Origin: Steroidobacteraceae bacterium
Lineage (GTDB): Bacteria; Pseudomonadota; Gammaproteobacteria; Steroidobacterales; Steroidobacteraceae
Length of the DNA stretch: 64,000 nt
Direction: 5' to 3'
NCBI GenBank assembly: GCA_019187185.1
Contig: JABAQU010000020.1
Location: 124,001 to 188,000, forward strand
The notes beneath the pieces are model-generated. The model searched no databases. It saw nothing but the letters and a program-made list of their open reading frames with translations, and was not told the origin of the DNA. The position numbers were made by a program, and so were the translations under genes. Below are positions 17,703-26,550 of the stretch, piece by piece (position 1 is the stretch's first letter; every line of letters starts with the position of its first letter).

Positions 17703-19604
17703 CTTGCTGAGCATGCCAGCGGCGGAGAGGTAGGCGACGATGCGTTCGGCGGACTCATCGGCCGAGGCCTGTTGGGTGTGGAGGTGGATCTCGGGGTGCT
17801 CGGGGGTCTCGTAGGGCGCATCGATGCCGGTGAAGTTCTTCAGCTCCCCGCGCCGCGCCTTCTGGTACAACCCCTTCACGTCGCGCCGTTCGGCCTCGGC
17901 GAGCGGGGTGTCGACGTAGACCTCGAGGAACTCCCCCGCCCCGAACAGCTCGCGCGCCATGCGCCGCTCGGCCCGGTAGGGCGAGATGAACGAGACGAGC
18001 ACGATGAGCCCGGCGTCGACCATGAGCTTGGCCACCTCGGCCACGCGACGGATGTTCTCCACCCGGTCCTGGGCCGTGAAGCCGAGGTCCTTGTTGAGGC
18101 CGTGGCGCACGTTGTCGCCATCGAGCAGGTAGGTGTGCCGGCCGAGCGACAAGAGGCGCTTCTCCACCCGGTTCGCAATCGTCGACTTGCCCGCGCCCGA
18201 CAGCCCCGTCAGCCACAGCACGCAGGCCTTCTGCCCCTTCAGCTGCGCGCGCACCTGCTGGTTCACGTCGAGCGCCTGCCAGTGCACGTTCTGCGAGCGG
18301 CGCAGCGCAAAGTGCAGCAGCCCCGCCCCGAGCGTGTTGTTCGTGAACCGGTCGATCAGGATGAACCCCCCGAGCGTCGGGTCCTCGGCATAGGGCTCAA
18401 ACGGCACCGCCCGATCGAGCGTCACCTCGCACACCCCGATGTCGTTGAGCTCCAGCCGCTCGGCCGCCGTGTGCTCGAGCGTGTTGACGTTGATCTTGTA
18501 CTTCAGCGGCGCAATCGTCGCCGACACCGTGCGCGTGCCGATCTTCATCAGGTACGAGCGCCCCTGCAGCAGCGGCTCATCGTGCATCCAGATGACGGTC
18601 GCCTCGAACTGGTCGGCCACCTCCGGCGGGGCCTCGCCCGCGGCCAGCACGTCCCCGCGGCTCACGTCGATCTCGCTCGTCAGCGTCAGCGTCACCGACT
18701 GGCCCGCAACGGCCACCTCGAGATCCCCGTCGGCCGTCACGATGCGCGCCACCTGACTCTCGCGCCCCGAGGGCAGCACCCGGATGCGATCGCCCGGGTG
18801 CACGCTGCCGCTGGCGATCAGGCCCGCAAACCCCCGGAACGTGTGATCCGGCCGGTTCACCCACTGCACCGGCAGCCGAAACGGCCGCGTGGGCAGCGCC
18901 TCTCCCACCTCGACGGTCTCGAGATGCCCCATCAGGGTCGGCCCGTGGTACCAGGGCATGTTCGATCCCGCCTCGAGGATGTTGTCGCCGTAGACCGCCG
19001 AGAGCGGGATCGCGGTGATGTCGGTGAGCCCGATCTGGCCGGCAAAGTCGTGGTACTCCTGCAGGATCGTCTCGAACACCTCCTGCGAGTAGCCGACCAG
19101 GTCCATCTTGTTCACCGCCAGCACGATGCGGCGGATCCCGAGGAGCGAGACGAGGAAGCTGTGGCGGCGCGTCTGGGTCAGTACGCCCTTGCGCGCATCG
19201 ATCAGGATCACGGCCAGATCCGCCGTCGAGGCCCCCGTCACCATGTTGCGCGTGTACTGCTCGTGCCCCGGGGTGTCGGCCACGATGAACTTGCGCTTCT
19301 CGGTCGAGAAGAACCGGTACGCCACATCGATCGTGATGCCCTGCTCGCGCTCGGCGGCGAGCCCGTCGACGAGCAGCGCAAAGTCGAGCTCCGCGCCCCG
19401 CGTCCCGACCCGCCTGGAGTCCGCTTCGAGCGCCGCGAGCTGGTCGTCGAAGATCATCTTCGACTCGTACAGCAGCCGCCCGATCAGCGTCGACTTGCCG
19501 TCGTCGACCGAGCCGCAGGTGATGAAGCGCAGCAGGCTCTTGTGCTGGTGCTGCTCGAGATACGCCTCGATGTCACGGGCGATGAGTGCAGACTGGTGAG
19601 CCAT
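17697..19604 (-). CDS. cysNC: Sulfate adenylyltransferase subunit 1 / adenylylsulfate kinase fusion
   Basis: Bifunctional 635-residue cytoplasmic enzyme. The N-terminal CysN GTPase drives ATP sulfurylase (with CysD) to make [30 protein letters not shown] and NKMDLV are the G1, G3 and G4 motifs, followed by EF-Tu-like beta-barrels. The C-terminal CysC kinase (from about residue 455) has the P-loop [10 protein letters not shown] and the [16 protein letters not shown] element, and turns APS into PAPS. PAPS can feed cysteine synthesis or sulfotransferases; no PAPS reductase or sulfite reductase is present here, while three sulfotransferase genes are. The ATG shares one base with the cysD stop (TGATG), implying translational coupling. 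Identification is firm. Confidence 0.97.
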   Translation of the reverse strand: MAHQSALIARDIEAYLEQHQHKSLLRFITCGSVDDGKSTLIGRLLYESKMIFDDQLAALEADSRRVGTRGAELDFALLVDGLAAEREQGITIDVAYRFFSTEKRKFIVADTPGHEQYTRNMVTGASTADLAVILIDARKGVLTQTRRHSFLVSLLGIRRIVLAVNKMDLVGYSQEVFETILQEYHDFAGQIGLTDITAIPLSAVYGDNILEAGSNMPWYHGPTLMGHLETVEVGEALPTRPFRLPVQWVNRPDHTFRGFAGLIASGSVHPGDRIRVLPSGRESQVARIVTADGDLEVAVAGQSVTLTLTSEIDVSRGDVLAAGEAPPEVADQFEATVIWMHDEPLLQGRSYLMKIGTRTVSATIAPLKYKINVNTLEHTAAERLELNDIGVCEVTLDRAVPFEPYAEDPTLGGFILIDRFTNNTLGAGLLHFALRRSQNVHWQALDVNQQVRAQLKGQKACVLWLTGLSGAGKSTIANRVEKRLLSLGRHTYLLDGDNVRHGLNKDLGFTAQDRVENIRRVAEVAKLMVDAGLIVLVSFISPYRAERRMARELFGAGEFLEVYVDTPLAEAERRDVKGLYQKARRGELKNFTGIDAPYETPEHPEIHLHTQQASADESAERIVAYLSAAGMLSKL

Positions 19605-20554
19605 CAGAAGTACCCCTCCTGCTTCTTCTTCTCCATCGAGGCCGAGGCGTCGTGGTCGATCACCCGTCCCTGGCGCTCCGATGAGGTCGTCAGCAGCATC
19701 TCCTGGATGATCTTCGGCAGCGTGTCGGCCGTGCTCTCGATCGCGCCGGTCAGCGGGTAGCAGCCGAGCGTGCGAAAGCGCACGGTCTTCATTTGTGGCG
19801 TCTCCCCCTCCTTCAGCGGCATGCGCTCGTCATCGACCATGATCAGCGCCCCGTCGCGCTCGACCACCGGGCGGGGGGCCGCGAAGTACAGCGGCACGAT
19901 CGGGATGCCTTCCAGGTGGATGTACTGCCACACGTCCAGCTCGGTCCAGTTGGAGATCGGGAACACCCGGATGCTCTCCCCCTTCGCCTTGCGCGTGTTG
20001 TACAGGCTCCACAGCTCGGGCCGCTGGTTCTTCGGGTCCCAGCGGTGCGCCGCCGAGCGAAACGAGAACACCCGCTCCTTCGCCCGCGACTTCTCCTCGT
20101 CGCGCCGCGCCCCGCCAAAGGCCGCATCGAAGCCGTACTTGTCCAGCGCCTGCTTCAGCCCCTGCGTCTTCATCACGTCCGTGTGCACCTGCGAGCCGTG
20201 CGTGAAGGGGTTGATGCCCCGCGCGATCCCCTCCGGGTTCACGTACACGATCAGCTCCATGCCGCTCTCGCGCGCCATCCGATCCCGAAACTCGTACATC
20301 GCCCGGAACTTCCACGTCGTGTCCACGTGCAGCAGCGGAAAGGGCGGCGGCGCCGGGTAAAACGCCTTCTTCGCCACGTGCAGCATCACCGAGGAGTCCT
20401 TGCCGATCGAGTACAGCATCACCGGCTTCTCGCACTCGGCCACCACTTCCCGGAAAATCTGGATGCTCTCGGCTTCCAGGCGCTGCAGGTGCGTCAGCCG
20501 CTGCGTCGACAATGCCGCCGGGGCGGCAGGCGCGGGGGAGACAGCTTTATTCAT
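19604..20554 (-). CDS. cysD: Sulfate adenylyltransferase subunit 2
   Basis: Catalytic ATP-pyrophosphatase subunit of ATP sulfurylase, 316 residues, close to family length. The PP-loop is [17 protein letters not shown] near residue 46. Further conserved stretches are [20 protein letters not shown] and [15 protein letters not shown], then [12 protein letters not shown]. With CysN it adenylylates sulfate to APS. It overlaps cysNC by one base. Upstream lies a split transketolase with a 73-base gap, the largest in this eight-gene run, holding a short hairpin. GAGGAG about 13 bases ahead of the ATG is a possible though distant ribosome site. Presence at the end of a catabolic-looking operon is unusual. 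Confidence 0.97.
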   Translation of the reverse strand: MNKAVSPAPAAPAALSTQRLTHLQRLEAESIQIFREVVAECEKPVMLYSIGKDSSVMLHVAKKAFYPAPPPFPLLHVDTTWKFRAMYEFRDRMARESGMELIVYVNPEGIARGINPFTHGSQVHTDVMKTQGLKQALDKYGFDAAFGGARRDEEKSRAKERVFSFRSAAHRWDPKNQRPELWSLYNTRKAKGESIRVFPISNWTELDVWQYIHLEGIPIVPLYFAAPRPVVERDGALIMVDDERMPLKEGETPQMKTVRFRTLGCYPLTGAIESTADTLPKIIQEMLLTTSSERQGRVIDHDASASMEKKKQEGYF

Positions 20555-20595
20555 GGCCTGTACGACTCCTCAAAAAATGGTCGTGACTTGTCTGC

Positions 20596-20613
20596 TGCGT
20601 GCCGCTGCACGCA
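20596..20613 (-). other. Hairpin between transketolase and cysD
   Basis: TGCGTGC and GCACGCA form a perfect 7-pair stem on a 4-base loop in the gap between the transketolase C-subunit and cysD. A T-run on the minus strand occurs further downstream, just before the ribosome site, not directly after the stem. It could be a weak attenuator or an mRNA-processing or stability element that sets cysDNC levels apart from upstream genes. Low certainty. Confidence 0.3.
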
Positions 20614-20627
20614 ATGACCTGCAAGAG

Positions 20628-21620
20628 TTACGACTTGCGCCGCCCGACGAGTGCCCTCGCCTTCGCAGCGATCGCCTCGGCGGTGAGGCCATAACGCTCG
20701 AGCAGCTGCCGCGGCACGGCGATCGCGAGGTCGTCGTCCGGCAGGCCCACGGCAGCAAGCCGCGCGGCAATGCCGCCTCGACCAAGTGTCTCCGCTACCA
20801 GTGACGCAAGCCCCGCGGCGGAGTTGTGCTCCTCGACGACGACGAGCCCGCCCGTCTCCCGGGCGAGGCGGCAGACCGTGTCGCCGTCGAAAGGCTTGAG
20901 ATACGCCATGTCGACCACGGTCGCCGATACGCCGGTGTCCTTCAGGATCGCGGCAGCCTGCGCACACAGCGCCGTGCCGAGCCCCGTCCCGATCAGTGCG
21001 ACATCCTTGCCTTGCGCAAGGACATTCGCCTTGCCACGTTCGAAGCGCGGCGAACCACTGTAAACGTCGTTCCCTGCAGAACTCGGCGCGCGGATGTAGA
21101 GCGGCCCGCCGTCGGCCACGCCGGTGCGCATCATCGCACCCATCGCAGTGTTGTCCGCGGCAAAGGCCACTGTCAGGTGCGGGATGCCTCTCAAGAGGGA
21201 AATGTCATCGAGACCGTGGTGGCTCGTGCCGAAATAGCCCATGTCGAGCCCGCCCCAGGCCGAGATCAGCGTGACGGGCAGGCGGTTCATCGCAATGTCG
21301 GTGCGGATCTGCTCGACGCACTTCGGCGCGAGGAATGCGCCGATGCCGAGCACGAAGGGTCGGTAGCCGTCGGCCGCGAGCCCCGCGGCAATCGACACCG
21401 AATTGTTTTCGGCGATGCCCGTATCGATGTACCGGTCGGGATACGCCTCGATGAACGGCATCGTCGCCGGTCCGCGCCCGATATCGGGTGCGATCAGCAC
21501 GATGTCGTCGCGCTCCTGCGCGAGTTCGATCAACGTCCGGCCGATGATGGCGCCGCCTTCGACCTCCGCAGCACTGGTGTAAGAGAACGGATCAGCCATT
21601 TCGAGGGTTGCGTTGCTCAT
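20628..21620 (-). CDS. Transketolase-like enzyme, C-terminal subunit
   Basis: 330-residue subunit carrying the pyrimidine-binding and C-terminal domains of a two-chain thiamine-diphosphate transketolase. The catalytic Glu lies in DTGIAENNSVSIAAGLA, followed by GGLDMGYFGTSHHGLDDI and a C-terminal Rossmann-like swivel domain with VVEEHNSAAGLASLVAET. With its partner it would transfer a C2 ketol unit between sugar-like substrates. Split transketolases occur in specialised routes such as apiose and sulfoquinovose catabolism, besides pentose metabolism. The ATG at 21620 overlaps the stop of the N-subunit gene as ATGA, a coupling signal that fixes the start. Substrate unknown. Confidence 0.9.
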   Translation of the reverse strand: MSNATLEMADPFSYTSAAEVEGGAIIGRTLIELAQERDDIVLIAPDIGRGPATMPFIEAYPDRYIDTGIAENNSVSIAAGLAADGYRPFVLGIGAFLAPKCVEQIRTDIAMNRLPVTLISAWGGLDMGYFGTSHHGLDDISLLRGIPHLTVAFAADNTAMGAMMRTGVADGGPLYIRAPSSAGNDVYSGSPRFERGKANVLAQGKDVALIGTGLGTALCAQAAAILKDTGVSATVVDMAYLKPFDGDTVCRLARETGGLVVVEEHNSAAGLASLVAETLGRGGIAARLAAVGLPDDDLAIAVPRQLLERYGLTAEAIAAKARALVGRRKS

Positions 21621-22495
21621 TGCATGCGGCTCCTGATTTCCTCCTCGGCGCGCTGCCGGTCGCTCGGCCCCATGAAGCCGAGGTGCCACTCGCGCGGCGA
21701 GGCTTCCATGTAGGACACGCCCTTGCCCTTGAGCGTGCGGGCCACGATGGCGGTCGGCACCGTGGTGCTGCTGTCCGGCAGGACATCCAGCACCTCGACC
21801 AGCCGGCCAACATCGTGTCCGTCAATCTCGACGCTGCGCCATCCGAAGGCCTCGAAGCGCTTGGCGATCGGCTCGATGTTCATGACATCCGAGGTCGGGC
21901 CATCGGCCGAACTGCCGTTGGCATCGACGATCGCGACCAGGTTGCCGAGGCGGTAGTGGGACGCCGCCATCGCCGCTTCCCAGAGCTGGCCCTCGTGCAG
22001 CTCGCCGTCGCCGAGCAGTACGAACGTACGATGGCGGCGCTTGCCGTAGCGGGCAGCCATGCACATGCCGACCCCGACGGAGAGGTTGTGGCCGAGCGAA
22101 CCGGAGCTGAAATCGACGCCCGGCACATCGCGCATGTTCGGATGGTCGGTGAGCGGCGCGTCGATCTGGCCGAACCGGTCGAGCCATTCGACGGGAAAGT
22201 AGCCGAGGTCGGCGAGAATGGGCCACAGGCCGACGGCGATGTGTCCCTTGCCGAGCAGGAACCGGTCGCGCTCGGGCCAGCGCGGATTCGACGGATCGAG
22301 GCGCAGTGTCCGGTAATAGAGCACCGCGAGGATCTCCGCTGCGCTGAAGGTGCTGGAGTAGTGACCGAGACCCGCGCCGCCGATCTGGCGAATCGTCTCG
22401 AGGCGAATCCACTCCGCACGCCGGCGCAGGTCCTCGACCGAGTGCGGCCGGCGCGAACTGCCGGTCTTTGCAGGTGATACAGCTTGCTTGGACAT
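21617..22495 (-). CDS. Transketolase-like enzyme, N-terminal subunit
   Basis: 292-residue thiamine-diphosphate-binding half of the split transketolase. The diphosphate-metal motif is GDGELHEGQLWEAAMAASHY through IVDANG. Further family marks are GGAGLGHYSSTFSAAEILAV, FLLGKGHIAVGLWP and GSLGHNLSVGVGMC. It starts at 22495, ten bases after the SDR stop, and overlaps the C-subunit gene by four bases. Full-length single-chain transketolase is the usual housekeeping form, so this split pair is probably dedicated to the pathway of this operon. The longer open frame to 22756 lies in the upstream SDR and is not used. Confidence 0.91.
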   Translation of the reverse strand: MSKQAVSPAKTGSSRRPHSVEDLRRRAEWIRLETIRQIGGAGLGHYSSTFSAAEILAVLYYRTLRLDPSNPRWPERDRFLLGKGHIAVGLWPILADLGYFPVEWLDRFGQIDAPLTDHPNMRDVPGVDFSSGSLGHNLSVGVGMCMAARYGKRRHRTFVLLGDGELHEGQLWEAAMAASHYRLGNLVAIVDANGSSADGPTSDVMNIEPIAKRFEAFGWRSVEIDGHDVGRLVEVLDVLPDSSTTVPTAIVARTLKGKGVSYMEASPREWHLGFMGPSDRQRAEEEIRSRMQ

Positions 22496-22505
22496 GACTC
22501 CTCGT

Positions 22506-23288
22506 CTATCGCGCGCGCGTCGTGGGTACGTCGATGGCAGGCATGCGCGCAGAGGCTGCACCGTCCACGGGAAGGATGGCTCCATTGACGAAGCTCGCTT
22601 CGTCGGAGGCGAGAAAGAGCACCGCGGCGGCAATCTCGTCGGGTCGCCCGAAGCGCCCCGGGAGCAATGTGGCCGCATACGCCGGCAGTCCACCCGGCTG
22701 GCTCTGCGCCCAGGCGAGGATGGCCGGCGTCTCGATCGCGCCGGGCGCGATCGCATTGATGCGCACTCCGCTGCGTGCGTTCTCGACCGCCGCGGATTGC
22801 GTGAGATTGTTGACGCCTGCCTTCGCGGCGCCGTAGGTGGCGAGCCCCGGCGAGCCGCCGAAGCCTGCGCCCGACGAGATGTTGATGATGCTGCCCGTGC
22901 GCTTCGGCAGCATCGCGCGCAGGGCCGCGCGCACGCCGTAGAAGGTCGACGACAAGGTCACGGCGAGCACGCGCTGCCACTCCTCGTTGGTGGCGTCGTG
23001 TAGCCAGCCGGCAATCGATTGCCCGACGTTGTTGACCATCACGTCGAGGTGGCCATGGCGCTCCATGACGCCAGCGACCAGCGCGTCCACGTCGCCCGCC
23101 TGCGTCACGTCGCAGCTGTGTGCCGTGATGCCCCTGACCTCCGCAGCGAGCGCACCCACGCTGTCGCCCCGGATATCGGCGGCGACGACCTGTGCCCCCG
23201 CTGCGGCGAGGCTGCGCGCGATCGCGGCGCCGATGCCCGAACCTGCACCGGTCACGATCGCGGTCTTGCCCTTGATCTCGATGGCCAT
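22506..23288 (-). CDS. Short-chain dehydrogenase/reductase
   Basis: Classical SDR of 260 residues. TGAGSGIG cofactor loop; AADIRGDS after strand two, whose acidic residue suggests NAD(H). NNVGQS replaces NNAG; ISSGAGF and YGAAKAG carry the catalytic Ser and Tyr-x3-Lys. The C-terminus is FVNGAILPVDGGASARM plus a short tail. It starts directly at the stop of the PQQ dehydrogenase gene (TAG then ATG, no gap) and precedes the split transketolase by ten bases. A polyol or sugar-like alcohol oxidation ahead of the transketolase step would fit, as inference. Confidence 0.9.
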   Translation of the reverse strand: MAIEIKGKTAIVTGAGSGIGAAIARSLAAAGAQVVAADIRGDSVGALAAEVRGITAHSCDVTQAGDVDALVAGVMERHGHLDVMVNNVGQSIAGWLHDATNEEWQRVLAVTLSSTFYGVRAALRAMLPKRTGSIINISSGAGFGGSPGLATYGAAKAGVNNLTQSAAVENARSGVRINAIAPGAIETPAILAWAQSQPGGLPAYAATLLPGRFGRPDEIAAAVLFLASDEASFVNGAILPVDGAASARMPAIDVPTTRAR

Positions 23289-25649
23289 CTACTCGACTCC
23301 TCGATCAGGCAGCGTGTAGGCGATCACGTAATCGCCGAGGGTCGTCTGCATGTACTGGTGCCCGCCGGCGGCGATCACCACGTACTGCTTGCCGTTCTTC
23401 GCCGAGACGTAGCTCATGGGAGTCGCCTGACCGCCGGCCGGAAGGCGCCCTTTCCACAGTTCCTCGCCGCTCGCGATGTCGAACGCGCGCAGGTAGTTGT
23501 CCAGTGCCGCGCCGATGAAGATCACACCGCCACCGGTCACGACCGCGCCACCCTGGGCAAAAGCGCCGGGCACCGCGATGCCGAATGGCGCGTGATCGCG
23601 ACTCGTGCCGAGCGGACGCTGCCACACGAGCTTGCGCGCCTTGAGGTCCACCACCGACAGCCGGCCCCACGGCGGCGCATTGCAGGGCACACCGAGCGGC
23701 GACAGGAAGGGCCGTGCGGTGCGCACGGCATACGGGGTGCCGATCTGCGGGGATATCGCCGCCGCGCCATCGAGCGTGATGCGCTCGCCCTCGGGCGCCT
23801 GCGCGCGCGGTATGAGTTGCAGCAGCAGCGGCATGTAGGATGAACTCACGGCCATCAGCCGCCGCGACTCGTCCACCGAGACGCTGCCCCAGTTCATGAT
23901 GCCGTTGTTGCCGGGCCAGGAAAGACTGGCATCGAGCCCCGGCGGAGTGAAACTCCCCTGGTAGCGGAGTTTGCGGAATTCGATGCGGCACCAGAGCTGG
24001 TCGAGCGGTGTCGTGCCCCACATGTCTTCTTCGGTGAGCGGCGCCGGCGCGAGGCGCGGCATCCCGACTGAAGCCGGCTGGGTCGGCGAGTAGCGCTCGC
24101 CCGGCACATTGCCGCGTGGCACCGGCCGCTCCTCGACCGCGGCGAGCGGCTTGCCGTCGCGTCGATCGAGCAAAAAGATCTCGCCCTGCTTGGTAGGCTG
24201 GATAAGTGCCGGCACAGTCTCGCCATCGACCGGCAGGTCGACGAGCACCGGCTGCGAGGCGACGTCGTAGTCCCACAGATCGTGATGCACGGTCTGGAAC
24301 GCCCAGCGCAGCTCGCCGGTCGCCGCCTCGAGCGCGACGACCGAACTCGAGTATCGATCCATCGCGGCGGTGCGCGTGCCACCGTAGTAGTCGGGCGTCG
24401 CATTGCCGGTCGGGACATAGACCAGTCCGAGCGACTCGTCGGCGCTGAAGATGCTCCACGCATTCGGCGAGCCGCGCGTGTACGAGTCCCCGGCGCGCCA
24501 TGGACCGGCCTCTTCCGGGCGCCCGGCGTCCCAGGCCCAGAGTTGCCGGCCCGTGCGCGCGTCGAACCCGCGCACCACGCCGGAGGGCTCGCTGGTCGAC
24601 ATGTTGTCGAGCACGAAGCCGCCGACGACAGCGACATCACCGATGATCGTCGGAGGCGAGGTCACGAGGTGGTAGCCCGGCTTGATCGGGCCGAGACCCT
24701 CGCGCAGCGAGATCTCGCCGCCGTTACCGAACCCCGGGCACGGCACGCCCGTGGCGGCGTCGAGCGCGATCATGCGCCCATCGAGCGTGGCGACGAGGAT
24801 GCGCTGCGGGCAATCGGGCACCGCTGCGGAAGCCTCGTGATAGGCGACACCGCGACAGGCCAGTGTGTACACACCGGTGGTGTCGATGTGCGGATCGTGA
24901 CGCCAGCGCTCCTTGCCCGTGTCGGCCTCGAGGGCGATCACGATGTCGTGCGGCGTGCACAGATAGAGTGTGTCGCCGACCTTGAGCGGCGTGGCCTCGA
25001 ACATGTAGCCCGCGGTATTGCCGGGATACGCCTGCGGCAGATCACCGGTCCGATACGTCCAGGCGACTGCGAGTCGATGCACGTTCGCGGGGGTGATCTC
25101 GGCCGCGGGCGCATAGCGTGTACCGGCGCTCGTGCGCCCGTACGCCCGCCAGTCGTCGCTGATCGTTGGCGCAGCGATCGCCGTTGCCTGCGCCGCCGCT
25201 CCCTGCACCACCGCCGTGTGCGCGACTGGCCCGTAGAAGAAGACGGCGCCGAGCGCCCCGCCGAGAATCGCGAACATCGCTATCCCGCGCGCGAGCGCAC
25301 TGCGGGCCGTCGATGCCGCGGTCCGCTTCCCGGGTCGACGCATGGCGAGCAGCACGAGCAGCGCAAACACGAGCGGCAAGCCGATTCTCGGGGCCAGCAG
25401 CCAGAACCCGAGTCCGACTTCGGCAATCGCCCAGATCACCGTGGCTGCGAATGTTGCGAGGTAGAGCCAGAAGCCGAGCCGACGGCCGCGCCAGATGAGC
25501 ACCGCGGCTACAGCAGTCGCGAGCCCCGTGAGCAGGTAGTACCAGGAGCCGCCGAGGGTCACGAGACGGGCACCGCCGAGCGTGAGCCACGCGGATATCG
25601 CAAGCAGGGTTGCCGCGAGTATCTTCAGCCAGGCTCCCCGCACCGACAT
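23289..25649 (-). CDS. Membrane-bound PQQ-dependent dehydrogenase (glucose/quinate/shikimate type)
   Basis: 786-residue quinoprotein matching the length of membrane glucose dehydrogenase. Five hydrophobic segments fill the first 160 or so residues (for example LLAISAWLTLGGARLVTLGG and FWLLAPRIGLPLVFALLVLL). A large periplasmic eight-bladed propeller follows with repeated W-motifs such as ALEADTGKERW, ALEAATGELRWAFQ and FDIASGEELWKG. Such enzymes oxidise sugars or polyols in the periplasm and pass electrons to ubiquinone through the membrane part. PQQ synthesis genes are not in the window. It lies between two SDRs in the eight-gene operon. Actual substrate may be a cyclic alcohol rather than glucose. 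The ATG at 25649 is six bases downstream of the preceding SDR's last base. Confidence 0.92.
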   Translation of the reverse strand: MSVRGAWLKILAATLLAISAWLTLGGARLVTLGGSWYYLLTGLATAVAAVLIWRGRRLGFWLYLATFAATVIWAIAEVGLGFWLLAPRIGLPLVFALLVLLAMRRPGKRTAASTARSALARGIAMFAILGGALGAVFFYGPVAHTAVVQGAAAQATAIAAPTISDDWRAYGRTSAGTRYAPAAEITPANVHRLAVAWTYRTGDLPQAYPGNTAGYMFEATPLKVGDTLYLCTPHDIVIALEADTGKERWRHDPHIDTTGVYTLACRGVAYHEASAAVPDCPQRILVATLDGRMIALDAATGVPCPGFGNGGEISLREGLGPIKPGYHLVTSPPTIIGDVAVVGGFVLDNMSTSEPSGVVRGFDARTGRQLWAWDAGRPEEAGPWRAGDSYTRGSPNAWSIFSADESLGLVYVPTGNATPDYYGGTRTAAMDRYSSSVVALEAATGELRWAFQTVHHDLWDYDVASQPVLVDLPVDGETVPALIQPTKQGEIFLLDRRDGKPLAAVEERPVPRGNVPGERYSPTQPASVGMPRLAPAPLTEEDMWGTTPLDQLWCRIEFRKLRYQGSFTPPGLDASLSWPGNNGIMNWGSVSVDESRRLMAVSSSYMPLLLQLIPRAQAPEGERITLDGAAAISPQIGTPYAVRTARPFLSPLGVPCNAPPWGRLSVVDLKARKLVWQRPLGTSRDHAPFGIAVPGAFAQGGAVVTGGGVIFIGAALDNYLRAFDIASGEELWKGRLPAGGQATPMSYVSAKNGKQYVVIAAGGHQYMQTTLGDYVIAYTLPDRGVE

Positions 25650-25654
25650 GGGCG

Positions 25655-26530
25655 TCAGCCCGCCTTCGTGCGCTCGAACGTCTGCATGACATCCGCGGTT
25701 GCGGGCGGCGGCAGTCCGTCCAGCACGCGTTGCGTGCGCAGCGCGAGCACCCCCCTGAAGAAGGCATCGGTCGGCACGATCCAGAACGTGCCGGCGTCGA
25801 CGGCCGCGAAGACCTCGGCGGCGAACGCATCGGGCGTCATGCTCTTTTCGACGGCGCCGGCCACCGCATCGTGAAACTGCCGCTCGCTGTCGCTCGCCAG
25901 GCGATTGCGCTCCGCCTCGGGTCGCAGGCGATCGGACTTCCAGATGCCCGTGGCCACCTCCGCGGGGCACAGGCAGGATGCAGTCACCGGCGCATCCTCC
26001 AGCGCGAGCTCGTTGTAGAGCGTCTCGGTGATCACGGTCACCGCGTGCTTGCTCGCCTGGTAGGGGCCCATGAAAGTGCCCCCACCCATGAGCCCCCCCT
26101 GGGACGACGTGTTGACGATGCGGCCGGGGTCCCCCTGGCGCAGCATCCGGGGCACGAAGCTGCGGATCGCGTTGATCACGCCGAAGACGTTCACGTCGAA
26201 GCTCCAGCGCCAGTCGCGCACCGGGCGCTCCCAGCTCTTGCCGTCGACCAGGACACCTGCGTTGTTGAACAGCAGGTTGACCTTGCCGTGCTTCGCGAAC
26301 ACATGGCTCGCCAACGCGTCCACCGCGTGCTCGTCACGCACGTCCACGCGACGTACTTCGATCGACTGCCCACGGGCGCGGAGCGTCTCCTCGAGGTGCT
26401 TCAGGCCCGCGTCATCCACATCGACGCCGATGACGTGCATGCCGCGTCCGGCCGCGTGCCGCGCGAGCCCGCCGCCGATGCCGCTGCCGGCGCCCGTGAC
26501 GACGCAGACCTTCCCCTGCCAGTTGCCCAT
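25655..26530 (-). CDS. Short-chain dehydrogenase/reductase
   Basis: 291-residue SDR. TGAGSGIG loop, VDVDDAG acidic turn suggesting NAD(H), NNAGVL, NTSSQGG (Ser) and YQASKHA (Tyr-x3-Lys). The C-terminal part is longer than FabG-type members, with TPDAFAAEVFAAVDAGTFWI, a layout seen in SDRs for hydrophobic or large substrates. It starts at 26530, just 20 bases after the TonB receptor gene, and precedes the PQQ dehydrogenase by five bases. As the first enzyme gene after the receptor it probably acts early on the imported compound. Confidence 0.9.
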   Translation of the reverse strand: MGNWQGKVCVVTGAGSGIGGGLARHAAGRGMHVIGVDVDDAGLKHLEETLRARGQSIEVRRVDVRDEHAVDALASHVFAKHGKVNLLFNNAGVLVDGKSWERPVRDWRWSFDVNVFGVINAIRSFVPRMLRQGDPGRIVNTSSQGGLMGGGTFMGPYQASKHAVTVITETLYNELALEDAPVTASCLCPAEVATGIWKSDRLRPEAERNRLASDSERQFHDAVAGAVEKSMTPDAFAAEVFAAVDAGTFWIVPTDAFFRGVLALRTQRVLDGLPPPATADVMQTFERTKAG

Positions 26531-26550
26531 CTCGTTGTGACGCTCCGCAG

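Noticed and set aside
14822..17710. 962-codon plus-strand open frame opposite the molybdopterin oxidoreductase
   Set aside because: Composition is typical of an antisense frame. It spans the opposite gene, the 17-bp palindrome and the TetR gene in another frame, with no recognisable domain.
17772..19760. 662-codon plus-strand frame opposite cysNC
   Set aside because: Shadow of the strongly conserved cysNC; no independent motif.
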